Origin: Raphanus sativus
Lineage: Eukaryota; Streptophyta; Magnoliopsida; Brassicales; Brassicaceae
Reading direction: 5' to 3'
Length of the DNA: 64,000 nt
NCBI RefSeq assembly: GCF_000801105.2
Contig: NC_079512.1
Location: forward strand, 26,553,848-26,617,847
Translations under genes and position numbers: made by a program
Notes under the pieces: generated by a model
The model's input: the letters and a program-made list of their open reading frames with translations, nothing else
The model's database searches: none
Told to the model about the DNA's origin: nothing
Part shown: piece after piece, positions 1 to 10,569 of the stretch
Numbering within the stretch: the first letter of the stretch is position 1
How the letters are laid out: every line of letters starts with the position of its first letter

Positions 1-1269
1 TGAGGGTCGAGGATCAGAATCTAAGATTGGAGGATATGGTTTTGAAGCAGAACGAGCTGCTTGAAGAACTTCGTGAAGAACTTGCGGCTGTGAATGAGAA
101 ATATGAGTCTTTTGAGCAGAAGGTTAGCAGGGTGAAGAAAGTTGCTACTGGAGAAGTACAACAGAAGGGGCTGTCACATTTCGTGCATGGGAGCACATCA
201 AAAATGGAGCCAAAGAAGCTTGTCAGGAAGTACGTCGGGACGTGCGACAAGGAGTACGGCAGGAAGTTCTACAGTGCGGGGCTGTGAGTAACAAGCCGAA
301 AGTGGTACATCAGTGCAACAACATGAAGGTCAGACAGGGGGTTCTGAAGCATGGGTGTGCAGCTGGTACGAGGAAGGAGACTGATCGGTGCATCAGTAAC
401 TGTGTCAGGCCAAAGAAGAAGCAACATCGGATGTGCTGCTGGTTCTGTGGGAAGGTTGAACACAAGAAGGTGGAGTGTTTTGCTCGTGAGAAGAGCAGAA
501 ACATGACCAAGAGGGTGAACAAGACGGTCACTAAACCCAAGAGGGTTGAAGAGGTGTCTGTAGCCAAGAGTGGCTTACTTGATGAGATCAAGGAGAAGAT
601 ATCAGAAGAGGGATGCAGTTCTGGTAGGAGTGATCTTGAGGAAGATCAAGAAGCATCAAGTCTGGAGCTAGGACACAGAGTTGTCCGTAGCACAAAGGGG
701 AAGGAGATCGAAGTGCGTCAAGAAGTGATGCGAGAGGATCTTCAGGAGGGTGATAGCGAAATCACTCCAAGACAGTAGCAACGAGTGCAGAGGGCACTCG
801 GGGTGGTTGAGAAGAGGCTCATGGTCAAGGAGACGACGCATGAAGGAAGCCTGGTCCTCAACAGAAGTGGGTCGAGAGGTAGCTCGACAAGTGCGTCAGA
901 TCGTGATGCAGTACGTGTAATCTATTCCGCTGCAGCAGAGGCTGTATCATGATTACGCATGGAGTAGCAGACGGGTGTGTCTGTAAGGCTTGACATCTAA
1001 GCATTTGTTTTAGCTTAGTATGCAATCAAGCAGGGGGAGAATGGTGACGTTCTGGTCCAAGGAGTGCATATCTCATGGGGGAGAAGAGCATAGTGATGGA
1101 CGTCCTGAAGTAGATGATGCTTGTCTCATGGGGGAGAAAAGCATGGTGTGGTGCACATCTCGTGGGGGAGAAAAGCACAATTGGCGTGGAAGTTTCCAGG
1201 TGGGGAACGTGGTTGTTGAACCAGAAGAAAGTTGTGCTTGATCGGCACACAAAGCTAAAAAGGGGAGAT
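1..1269 (+). mobile_element. Internal region of Copia-like LTR element, degenerate
   Basis: This is the 3' part of an LTR-retrotransposon interior; its 5' part lies outside the window. Two overlapping reading frames (27-287 and 242-778) encode a coiled-coil-like stretch and a basic region with a CCHC zinc knuckle near 433-480 (Cys-x2-Cys-x4-His-x4-Cys), as in Gag proteins. No protease, integrase or reverse transcriptase is readable between the knuckle and the polypurine tract, so the copy is either internally deleted or a non-autonomous family. Around 1070-1180 a short motif (catgggggagaa and variants) occurs three times. The purine tract aaaaaggggaga just before 1270 is a good plus-strand primer site. 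Confidence 0.7.
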
Positions 1270-1888
1270 TGTTGATGTAAAGATGTCCGCCCTGAAGTAG
1301 TCGCTGACGTAGTTGCTGAAGCAGACGTCATAGTGAGTGGTGAAGACCATGTGGAGTCGAGATGCTGAGCTGGAGTCGTGCAGACTTGGAGAGCAAGAAA
1401 GTATCTTGGAGAAAAGGCAAAAAGGAATAAACTTGAGGAGCAAGTTTATGACTTAAAGGAAGAGGAATAAGTGCATTCCAAGAAAAGGAAAGTTGCACTT
1501 ATTGATATGGAAGATATCCATATTGTGGTTCCTTGGAGACTAGGGTTTCGGGAACGTGGAGTTAGTATAAGATAGCTATGTGGTCGTCTGTAGAGAGACA
1601 GAGACACAGAGGCTGATTTTATAGAGAGAGAGAAGCGCTTGGAAGTGTTCTGGGTCGTGCTGAAGCAGGAGCTGAAGTACTTGACGGTGGAGAGACATAA
1701 GCGGGTAGCTTAGGAATTGTTCAGTAGCAGCTGTTAGGGTGTTAACAGGCTAGCGAGGCTGATTAAGCAGAACTTGTAATTAAGTTGTACAAGGCGATTT
1801 CTAATAAAGCTATTGGGTGTGCTTGTGTAATTGTCTCTCTTGGTTTACCTTCTGCATTACTTATTGTGGTGTCATCTTTGCACTTACA
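1270..1888 (+). repeat. 3' LTR of the Copia-like element
   Basis: The LTR starts TGTTGATG directly after the polypurine tract and ends near TTACA at 1888, giving about 619 bp with TG...CA ends. It holds a run of GAGA-rich sequence near 1600-1640 and a possible polyadenylation motif (aataaa, 1802-1807). The partner 5' LTR is outside the window, so neither the exact 3' end nor a target-site duplication can be confirmed. Confidence 0.6.
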
Positions 1889-3020
1889 AAAAACACCACA
1901 TGAGTATCTGCATGCATCTTTCACAAACTAACTTGTCTCTTTGTTTTCTTTTTTCCGAGTTATTATATTAGTGTATCTCAGAGATATACATAGAGCAGAT
2001 CTTGTTACCAAACTGCAAAGTAGATTACGTCTTAGGAGACATAACACAAACCTCACCAAACATCAGAACCAGTAGAAGAAGAGAACTCACGGAGTTTTCA
2101 AGAAATGAGTCATCATCATTGCCTCCTCCAAGCTGCTTTGTACGAATCTATTTTTTTGGTTATTTTGTATATTCATAGGTTTATGATTCTTACAACACTT
2201 ATTGTCTTCTCAGACTTATAAGTACTTTCTGTCTGCCTTTTGGGCAAACGATGAAAATGTACGAAGAGCTCTAGGCGTGAAGAAGGTAATGTACCTATGT
2301 GAACTTTGTTTCTTGTTCTAGATAAAAATTTAACACAACTTTACCAACTAAACGTTACTCTAATGCAGGGATTCGGAGAATGGAGTAGATGCAACACCCA
2401 AAACATACCATATACATATGATATTCACAATGCCATTCCATATCACGTTAACAATAGCCGTAAAGGCTTCCGCTCTCTTATATACAGGCAAGATTATACT
2501 TCAATTTTTTTTTCTTTTCTTTTTAATTCTGTGTGCATCTTGATCACAAACTAATTGCAAATTCTGGAACAGTGGTGATCATGATATGATGGTGCCTTTC
2601 TCTTCAACTGAAGCATGGATCAAATCCCTCAACTATTCCATTGTTGATGACTGGAGACCTTGGATGAAGAGTACCAATCAAGTCGCTGGGTAAAGCTAAA
2701 ACAAAAACATATATGTTTCTAACTTTTATTCTCATCAACTTCATTGTTTACTTCCTAAATGATCGTTAACCACGCTCTTGTATCCCTTGTTTTGTAGATA
2801 TACAAGGACCTACGCAAATAAGATGACATTTGCAACCATCAAGGCAAGAACTTCTAAACCCTTTTGTTCTTAAGTCTTCTCTAGAGTTTCTACTGGTAGA
2901 ATTACAAATGATATGGTTTGATATGAGTGGGTTTTGCAGGGAGGAGGGCACACCGCTGAGTATAATCCAGACCAATGCTCACTTATGTTCAAAAGATGGA
3001 TTGATGGTGAATCTCTCTGA
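1889..3020 (+). pseudogene. SCPL19: 5'-truncated SCPL19/SNG2-like serine carboxypeptidase-like acyltransferase
   Basis: Exons read 1982-2139, 2214-2285, 2369-2487, 2573-2689, 2798-2843 and 2940-3020 and join in frame to about 197 codons. They encode the C-terminal part of an SCPL acyltransferase of the sinapoylglucose:choline sinapoyltransferase type, a vacuolar enzyme that makes sinapine in seeds. Catalytic Asp ([10 protein letters not shown]) and His (GGGHTAEYNPD) segments are present. The N-terminal part, with signal peptide and the catalytic Ser, is absent; the next sequence upstream is an LTR ending at 1888. A scrap at 1889-1905 may be the end of an earlier exon cut by the insertion. Two introns use GC donors (2488 and 2844). 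If the 5' exons still exist beyond the retroelement the gene is split; otherwise it is a remnant. Identity fits the position of AT5G09640. Confidence 0.8.
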
Positions 3021-3266
3021 AGATTCTCACTCACTTCACTCTCTCTAAAGTTTGCATGAGTTGTTTGTATTTTTCTTTTATGGTTATTATTAAGTAAAAA
3101 AATTAATAATAGTAATGACCTTTTACTATTTCTCAATCATCAATAGTGAAAAAACAAATATCTTTTGAAAAAGAAAGAAAGCAAAAATGATGAAAGGAAT
3201 ATCGAGTATGATAACTATTCTGAGCTCATAACTGGACAATGCAAGATATGATTTTGTTAAAACTGT

Positions 3267-4698
3267 TCAGAAAAGTGAAAGGTCTCCAGCATCAACTGAT
3301 CTCTTCACAAGCTTAGACCATGATTCATTTGTTTCATGGATGATCTTCAAAGCATAATCCTATTAGAAAGAAAAAAAAGAACACACTTCAGTACCAAGCA
3401 TGAAGCAGCACAACAAGAGTAATTTGCAACAAATAAAGGGAACTTACTTTGTTTGCTGGTTTGTCTCCAAGACCAAATCTGTTAGCAGGCTTCCCATCTG
3501 GGATCTTATAGTCTCTGAACCAGTCTCTAATGGCTGTTAATGTACCCTGATATCACCACCAGATTAAGGGTCAGAACCCAAATCCATATAACGCCTGAGA
3601 ATTTTTAGTCTCTAGTTACTACTACTAGAGTATAGCTCATACCGGGAAATGCTTCTCAACATCATCAACATCATTGACAAGATGAGCTTTTGGGTCATCC
3701 AATGAAATAGCAACAATCTTCCAGTCTAGCTCTCCCTCATCAATCATAGCTAAAGCAGCCAAAGGCTTGATTTTTAGAACCTCACCTATCTTCCTTTGAG
3801 CTTCACCAATCTCAACAACATCAACTACAGATCCAAAAAGCAAGAACAATTAGCTTGATAACAATTCAAACATTCCAGCAGTATCAAAGATTCATTCACC
3901 TGGATCATTATCCCCAAAAGCTCCTTCAACTTCAGGATTTGCCTGAGATGGATCTTCCCATGTCTGAGGAAGCAACCCATAGTTCCAGTTTATATTGTAC
4001 CTAGATGGGCAAACTTGTGCATCAATAGATGCATAAGCAATAGTAACCGAAGGAAACAATCTCACTTACGGATAATATCTGAGCTTTCCCTTCTTAGTAT
4101 CTTGCTTAATAGGAGTGGAAGCTTCATCAGTAGCAACCTCCATTTTGGCTTTGGACTCTTTAGGGATCTCAACTATAAAGTTGTAAACTCCATCTCCTAA
4201 AGTCAACGGTATATCATGCCATGGAGAAACCTATACAACAAATAAATACATATTCACTAAAAGAACAGAACAGAGTAACTAATCAAAAATCAAAGAAAAT
4301 TCACTAAAAGAAACAATCTTTCATTGCATAACCAAAAGAACATTGATTGCATTGGTCTAATTTTACAATGTGGAAGATCCTCAGAGCTCAGAGAGAAAAC
4401 AAAAAAGCTTTGAACTGTAACACGGAGAGAGAGAGAAAGGTACCTTCTTTCCGGAGCCATCGAGGAAGAAGACACGATAATCTAGGGTTTCGGGTAGACC
4501 TTTTTCTTTAACCTTAACCTGAGGGTTGTAAATGGCACTGCAAGAGAAGGGTCGTTTCGATTTCAACGCTAAAGCTCGTCTGTTGAAGCATAGTAGAGGA
4601 GCGCCGCTGGATGAGTTCTTCGCCGGGAGGAGGAAAGCTCGTTTGGCGAGGAAATACGAGGTGGTTTGAGCTGCAGTAATCACTCTCGTGGCCGCCAT
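3267..4698 (-). CDS. PPA6: Soluble inorganic pyrophosphatase, chloroplast (PPa6)
   Basis: Hydrolyses pyrophosphate to two phosphates in the plastid stroma, pulling biosynthetic reactions forward. Six exons (4444-4698, 4070-4230, 3900-4000, 3643-3824, 3448-3546, 3267-3359) splice in frame to 296 residues, close to the roughly 300 of the Arabidopsis enzyme. The first ~60 residues are Ser/Ala/Arg rich and lack acidic residues, as expected of a transit peptide. The family I signature DNDPVDV (metal-binding Asp residues) lies at the exon 3/4 junction, after GAFG. All introns are GT-AG. The start is the first Met of exon 1, MAATRVITAA. It sits tail to tail with the SCPL19 fragment. Orthologue of AT5G09650 by sequence and order. 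Confidence 0.95.
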
Positions 4699-4846
4699 TT
4701 TTCTGGGAGAAGATTGAAAATAGCGGTGGTGGCCTTTCGTTTATTTTTCGGACAAGACGAATCAGTTAAACAGATCACGTGGGTTTTGTAAGGTACCAAC
4801 TTTATTTAATGTATAAATATGTAAACTTCGGAAAGATTATCAAAAA

Positions 4847-4920
4847 GGTTTCGTGGTGTAGTCGGTTATCACGTCAGTCTAACACACTGAAGGTCCCCGG
4901 TTCAAACCCGGGCGAAGCCA
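4847..4920 (+). tRNA. tRNA-Val (AAC)
   Basis: A 74-base cloverleaf: acceptor stem GGTTTCG pairs with CGAAGCC (one T-G wobble), the D-arm region is GTGTAGTCGG, the anticodon loop CTAACAC gives AAC, and the T arm is CCCGGTTCAAACCCGGG, followed by discriminator A. There is no intron. A run of T at 4924-4932 serves as a Pol III terminator. The internal A and B boxes (TGGTGTAGTCGG and GGTTCAAACCC) look intact, so the gene should be functional. Confidence 0.95.
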
Positions 4921-5245
4921 AATCTTTTTTTTTCTCACATGGTTGGAACACATTAATTTTTATAAAGCTTTCGTTCTTGATGATAAATATTCAAGTTGAT
5001 TTCATCTCCCAATGTTTTGTGTCTTGTCTAATCCTAAGTTGGTTGAGAAGCTGTAATGTTAAAATCTACCTTCATCATGAACCCATAGAGAAGAAGTGCG
5101 TTTAAGAAGCCAAACAATTTTTACAAAGTTGAAGAGGAAGAAAGCTGGAAATAGGCATGAGTAAGTAGTAGTAGTAGTAGTATACATGATCATATGATTT
5201 TAGGAAGATGAAGATCTTATTTTCTCTCTCTGATTATTCTTATTT
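4921..5245. other. Intergenic: tRNA terminator and PMDH2 3' UTR
   Basis: Starts with the T-rich Pol III terminator of the tRNA. The part from about 5090 is probably the 3' UTR of PMDH2, which ends at 5246 on the minus strand. It includes a short (gta)n stretch near 5164-5181. No other gene is visible. Confidence 0.5.
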
Positions 5246-8200
5246 TCATTTCCTGATGAAGTCGACACCTTTCTGAATGCTTCCAGCTAATTCTTCTTTT
5301 GCTTTCTCCAGGCCAACCCTGTTGATTGTGAAAAGGAAAAATCCTGATAATAAGATCACTCTTTGCTTTCTTTTCAGACACCAGTAATTATTTGAAGAGA
5401 GAATGTTTCAGACCTTTCATATTCATTCAAAGGTCCAAGCTGGTACACTTCCTCCGCTCCTGTACGTCCAAGACGCACTTTGGTGGCAAAGAAAGCTAAC
5501 TCTGTCACCTTTGCTTGCAAAGAAAGCCACCATTACAATTCAAACCCGTTAAGAGAATGAAAGAAAGAAAGCCACCATTACAATTCAAACCCGTTAAGAG
5601 AATGAAAGATAGAGAGACTAAAAGAGTACTTTCCACAAAAAGATGGATATGATTTACACCTGTGAAGCAACAAAAGAGCACTCAATGACATTCGCATCTC
5701 CTCTTAACCCGCGAAGGCAAGCATCTGCAAACTTTGCTGCAGCATATGCCTGTAGTAGCAGTAGTAGTACATTCCACATATATTCATGACATTGTTCAAG
5801 AGAAGAACCAAGTGATGATTATGTTTTAAAAGTAAGTTTGGTTTGATATCTATTCTGTTTACACTTTAAAAATATCCCTTTGTTTTTAGTATTATTTACA
5901 ATGATATGCTATTGAGCATTTAATTAATCTTCATATATTAATGCTTGTATTTTTCAGTTATTTAATGTGTGTTTCTTAAAAATTCTTTGTCTTTTTTTTT
6001 TAATTAAAGTATTTCCAAAATTAAATTCTATTTAATGTGTGTTACCTTTTATGATTTTTTTCTTTTTCTGTTTAATTAATACATTTCTAAAATCGAATTC
6101 GAAATAAAAAAGTTTGGCAGCAATAATTAATAAACCTAACTTATATTATTCATTGTTTTTCATATATTCTTATATATGTGTGTGTGTGTTTGAAAATAAT
6201 TAATAAACATAGCTTTGAATATTTAATAAACAATATTATTTTTAAATATCTTTTCTATTAAAACAGAAGTACACTTTAAAAATATCCCTTTGTTTTTAGT
6301 ATTATTTACAATGATATGTCATTGAGCATTTAATTAATCTTCATATATTAATGCTTGTCTTTTTCAGTTATTTAATGTGTGTTTCTTAAAAATTCTTTGT
6401 CTTTTTTTTTAATTAAAGTATTTCCAAAATTAAATTCTATTTAATGTGTGTTACCTTTTATGATTTTTTTCTTTTTCTGTTTAATTAATACATTTCTAAA
6501 ATCGAATTCGAAATAAAAAAGTTTGGCATCAATAATTAATAAACCTAACTTATATTATTCATTGTTTTTCATATATTCTTATATATGTGTGTGTGTTTGG
6601 AAATAATTAATAAACATAGCTTTGAATGTTTAATAAACAATATTATTTTAAATATGTAATTATATTTTTATTATTTATTAGTAATAACTAAAAACAAAAG
6701 TCACATTAAAACAATCATTTATATAATATATAAATATATTATGTCACATATATTTTTCATATAAATAATACCACAATGTAAGTTCAGTATGATAAATGTT
6801 GAAAATATAAAATATATAACACCATATATTTTGAATAATATATACAACAATTTTATTATACATTATCATAAGTTTTGATCCATAAAAAATTACATTTGTA
6901 CGGATATATTGGGTCATATTCTAAAAGTATGGATTATACAATTGATGGGTTATAAAACAAAATAAAATTACTCAATATAAATTATAAATTATTATGTTTA
7001 AAAATGTCATATAAACAATTATTTAATCGGGTAAATTTTAAAAATATATATTATCTCTTATACATATAAATACTTATTACAAATTTAGATCACATTCCTA
7101 GATTTTTTAACTAATTAAAATTTTCAAAAAAAATCTATACTTTTTTGAAATTTTGCTAACGTGATTTAAAATATTTTCATAGTGCATACACCTTCTCTAT
7201 TTTGAAAACTATTGATACCCGCTCGGTCGAGCGGGTCAAAATCTAGTTTACCATTGAAAGTGTTGCAGATCCAGCTCCAGCTTTTGCCTCCACAACTTCA
7301 GTTCCACCATTTTGAATCCGGTTCGTGAGGTACTCAATCTCTGATTGTGTGAAGCTGCTAGGAGGTTTAACCTGAGGCCCAAAAACAAAAACAAAAATAA
7401 AAACAAAAACAAAAATGAAAATTATGCTAAAACATCAATTGGTAGAGAAGCTGGTGTTATGAAAATGACTCTACCTCGCACATAGATCAGGCTTTGATAT
7501 CATGTTTAATTCAGATTCATCGTGTATTTCTAACTTAAAACCAATTGACAGTAAATTAACTGGCAATTATCTTATATATATTTATAGACTTATTTTCTAA
7601 CTAATATGGGACTTTTCATTCTTTCTTTGACACATGAGTGTTCTATTGATATGCTACCTGTGACAATAGTGGCAAAATTGTGACTCCAGCGTGTCCACCA
7701 ACCACTGGTACATCAACTTCTCTTGGATCAAGGCCAAGAACTTCAGCCTGCACAAGATTGGATCAAATCTTGGTAAAAGTCAACAAAACCAAACTTGACT
7801 GAGGAATCATTAACACATCATTACCACAAATGTATTGGCACGAGCAACATCGAGTGTAGTAACACCAAGGAGCTTCTTAGGATCATAAGTTCCAGCTTTC
7901 TTGAAAACTTCAGCAGCAATAGCAACAGTAGAGTTCACAGGGTTACTAATCAAGTTGACTATAGCATTAGGACAGCATTTGGCTACTCCTTCACATAGTG
8001 TCTTAACAATCCCAGCATTGATCTTAAAGAGATCATCACGTGTCATCCCTGGTTTTCTCGGCACACCAGCTGGTATGATTACAAGATCCATTCCAGTTAG
8101 CGCGTCCTCAAGTTGCTTGGCTCCCAAGAATCCTCTAACCTAGAAAAACAATCAAGAATTAGTCATTACTCAAAGACATTTCATGACAAGCTTCCTAGAA

Positions 8201-8643
8201 GATGAGAGGTACTTACAACAGCTCCAGTGTCCATATGGCTAACGTCAGCAGTGACTCCAGGAGCATTGACAACATCGTAGAGATGAAGTAAAGAGACGAG
8301 AGGGTTCATCTTCATTAACAAGGATAGAGACTGTCCTATTCCACCTGCAGCTCCAAGAATAGCTACTTTGAATCCTGGATTCCCACCTTTCGCTCTGCAG
8401 TTTTCTCGTCCCACTACAGAGTTCTTGGCCTCCATCTAATCAGGAGAAGACAAAAACCAGTAAGTTTTTTTGTCGTGATGAGCTACTAGAAACCTTAATG
8501 CTAACATCCAACCATTGAAGAATCAAAAGAAGATAACTTGACTTAGAAGCAAAGTAAAAGGAAAAAACCTGAGGAGTGAAAGAAGGTTGAAGATGAGCTG
8601 ATATCATAGCAATCCTCTGGTTAGCATCTCCACGAAACTCCAT
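5246..8643 (-). CDS. PMDH2: Peroxisomal NAD-dependent malate dehydrogenase (PMDH2)
   Basis: Interconverts malate and oxaloacetate with NAD(H); in plant peroxisomes it reoxidises NADH made by fatty-acid beta-oxidation and photorespiration. Eight exons (8569-8643, 8217-8435, 7825-8139, 7658-7747, 7252-7371, 5660-5749, 5414-5508, 5246-5318) join in frame to 358 residues. The N-terminus holds a PTS2 signal RIAMISAHL (R-I-x5-H-L, residues 10-18). The Rossmann loop GAAGGIG, the substrate-binding segment PRKPGMTR and the active-site GGHAG are present. Intron 5 (5750-7251) is about 1.5 kb because it contains a Helitron; intron 6 has a 44-bp direct duplication (about 5522-5609). The splice sites around the insertion are intact, so a full mRNA is expected. 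Orthologue of AT5G09660. Confidence 0.95.
5849..7246 (+). mobile_element. Non-autonomous Helitron in PMDH2 intron 5
   Basis: Starts with TC after A (5849) and ends CTAG before T (7246), with a hairpin CCCGCTC-ggtc-GAGCGGG-type stem at 7218-7235, ten bases before the end: the standard Helitron 3' signature. The first ~405 bp is repeated head to tail (5849-6253 and 6254-about 6660), each unit beginning with a TCTATT-type 5' end followed by the same ACACTTTAAAAATATCCC. AT-rich with no coding capacity. Oriented antisense to PMDH2. Confidence 0.8.
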
Positions 8644-9024
8644 TCTTGTCTTCCTTTTGCTTGTTTTCCTTAGTAAAGAATTTTGATTTGTATGCCAAAG
8701 AAGTAAGATGACATTAAAATATGGGGACTATATTGAAAGAATATGACATAAAATATTTGTCTTTTATTTGTTGGAGGCATTCCTTATCACTTTATCTTCT
8801 TTATGTTGCTCTCCTCTCTTGACCCTTGTTGTGGCTCTCAAAATTTCCATAAAATAAAAATTCAAATGAAGCTATGAATAGTAGATTCGGGTTTGACAAT
8901 TGTATTAGTGATTATAAAGAAGCCCACCAAAGGCCCAAACTAAGCTGGGGTCTATTATACACACACATTTACAGCTTTTACAGAGGTTTGTGCTGAGCAG
9001 GTAACACTTGCAAAGAGAATGCTT
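8644..9024. other. Intergenic: PMDH2 promoter and 3' flank of the HGGGKRC gene
   Basis: About 380 bp between the PMDH2 start codon and the stop codon of the next minus-strand gene. It should carry the PMDH2 5' UTR and promoter and the neighbour's 3' UTR. I see no additional gene or strong element. Confidence 0.5.
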
Positions 9025-10569
9025 TCAGATTCCATCAGTGGAAGGCTGTTTCAGGCTGTCACTAAGTAAAGACATCATTAGCCCACCACCATGAACTCTC
9101 TCCTCAGGAATCATAAAGTCAGACATGTTGGTTTCTCCTTCATGTGAATCACTTGGACATTTCATTGATAAAGGTACAAGAACCTGCATTGGTATCATCA
9201 TCTTCTGAGAATGATCAGAACTAGAACCAACAACAAGACCACTGAACAGCCCCGGTCCAATCAAACCACTCTTGCTTCCTCCATCTTCTCCTTTCTCCTT
9301 AATACTATTATGCTTAGCACACAAACCACTCTTCCCTCTAGCAAACTTCTCACATCCCCCATCTCCCCAACAACAACGTTTCCCACCACCATGAGCTTTG
9401 CACAGCTCACCACTCCCTTGAGCACTCTTCCCACACTCACCAACCACACACCGTTTCCCACCACCGTGCTTAACGCAACAGTCAGTGCGTCCACGAGCGC
9501 TCTTACTACACCCTTCCACAACACATCTCTTCCCACCACCATGAGCAACGCAGAAGTTAGTCCCACCGTGCACACTCTTAGGGCAAATCCCACCTCCATC
9601 AGCCATACAACGCTTCCCACCACCGTGCGCCTTGCACAGAGGAGTACTCCCTTCCGCTCCTTTACCACACCCTGAGAACACACACCGTTTCCCACCTCCG
9701 TGCGCTTTGCAGTAGTTAGTACTCCCTTGAGCTCCTTTATCACACCCCGAAGAGAACTGACAACGCTTCCCACCGCCGTGCGATATACAAAGACCAGCTG
9801 TTCCTTCAGCGCTTCGCGTACAGCTTTCTATAACACATCTTTTGCCGCCACCGTGTTTGATGCAGAGACCTGATTTGCCACGCGCTGCTTTGTCGCATCC
9901 TTGGATGAACTCGCAGCGTCTTCCACCACCGTGAGATATGCAGTGGTCTCTTTTTCTTTCGGCCCTCTTCGTGCAGCCTGGCTTTTGGCATCTCTGCCCT
10001 CCTCCGTGGCTGATGCAGAGCCCTGACCCTCCTCTGGCTCCCTTCACGCATCCCATGAAGTTGCACTTCTTCGGGGTGTTGTAGAAGGATGAGTCTAGAC
10101 TCGCTTGTGAATGATCATACAGAAGTGATGGCATGTAACCACCTGACCTCTTTGCAGAAGTAGAGCCCTCATCACCAATAGGAACCACACATTGTCTGCT
10201 AGTAGTATATGTAGACAGTGAGCAATCAAGTCCACTGAGAGTGTCTGGAAGACGAAGTTGCAGAACCGAACCACCTCGTGATGAGATTTCTTGAGTGAAT
10301 CCAGAACCATAAACTTTGTTGCTGAAACAGTATGAAGCTGATGTTGGACCTAGTCCAAGGACCAAGCGGCAGCCATCATCAGTGCAGTTAGAAACATCAG
10401 AGCAAAAATGGCTTTGAGAGTCTCCCAGGGACTTGAGGCTAAGAGAGTTGTCCCCCATATTGCCATGTTTGTTGATGCCGGTGGCTTTAGCTAGACCGTG
10501 ATCCGAATTCATATGAAGATTAAAAGGATGTAGTAGATAGAGAACTCCCAAAGAATTACCACTTAACAC
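9025..10569 (-). CDS. Cys/His-rich HGGGKRC-repeat protein (WRKY19-like/loricrin-related)
   Basis: Single-exon coding region of up to 514 residues. A Ser/Gly-rich N-terminal part of about 170 residues is followed by nine tandem units of about 25 residues, each with C-x-x-HGGG(K/R/Q)RC and two further cysteines, plus a tenth degenerate unit ending CAKHN. Such Cys-His spacing suggests a zinc-binding repeat fold. The family is annotated as putative WRKY19-like or loricrin-related in Arabidopsis (AT5G09670) without known biochemical function. The C-terminal ~90 residues are Met/Ser rich. The first Met is at 10569, but Met20 (10512, MNSDHGLAKATG) is an alternative start that fits the conserved region better. 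A leader intron (about 10766-11481) interrupts the 5' UTR. Confidence 0.85.
   Translation of the reverse strand: MLSGNSLGVLYLLHPFNLHMNSDHGLAKATGINKHGNMGDNSLSLKSLGDSQSHFCSDVSNCTDDGCRLVLGLGPTSASYCFSNKVYGSGFTQEISSRGGSVLQLRLPDTLSGLDCSLSTYTTSRQCVVPIGDEGSTSAKRSGGYMPSLLYDHSQASLDSSFYNTPKKCNFMGCVKGARGGSGLCISHGGGQRCQKPGCTKRAERKRDHCISHGGGRRCEFIQGCDKAARGKSGLCIKHGGGKRCVIESCTRSAEGTAGLCISHGGGKRCQFSSGCDKGAQGSTNYCKAHGGGKRCVFSGCGKGAEGSTPLCKAHGGGKRCMADGGGICPKSVHGGTNFCVAHGGGKRCVVEGCSKSARGRTDCCVKHGGGKRCVVGECGKSAQGSGELCKAHGGGKRCCWGDGGCEKFARGKSGLCAKHNSIKEKGEDGGSKSGLIGPGLFSGLVVGSSSDHSQKMMIPMQVLVPLSMKCPSDSHEGETNMSDFMIPEERVHGGGLMMSLLSDSLKQPSTDGI

Noticed and set aside
4779..5105. 108-codon ORF across the tRNA-Val
   Set aside because: It translates through the tRNA and flanking terminator; the tRNA explains the conserved part.
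5522..5609. Short tandem repeats as a CRISPR-like array
   Set aside because: A single 44-bp duplication within a plant intron; no spacer pattern, and no other array in the window.
9211..9773. Long ORFs on both strands overlapping the HGGGKRC gene (154 and 170 codons)
   Set aside because: They are shadows of the repetitive coding sequence; their composition is low-complexity Thr/Pro or Val/Gly and they show no start context or domain.
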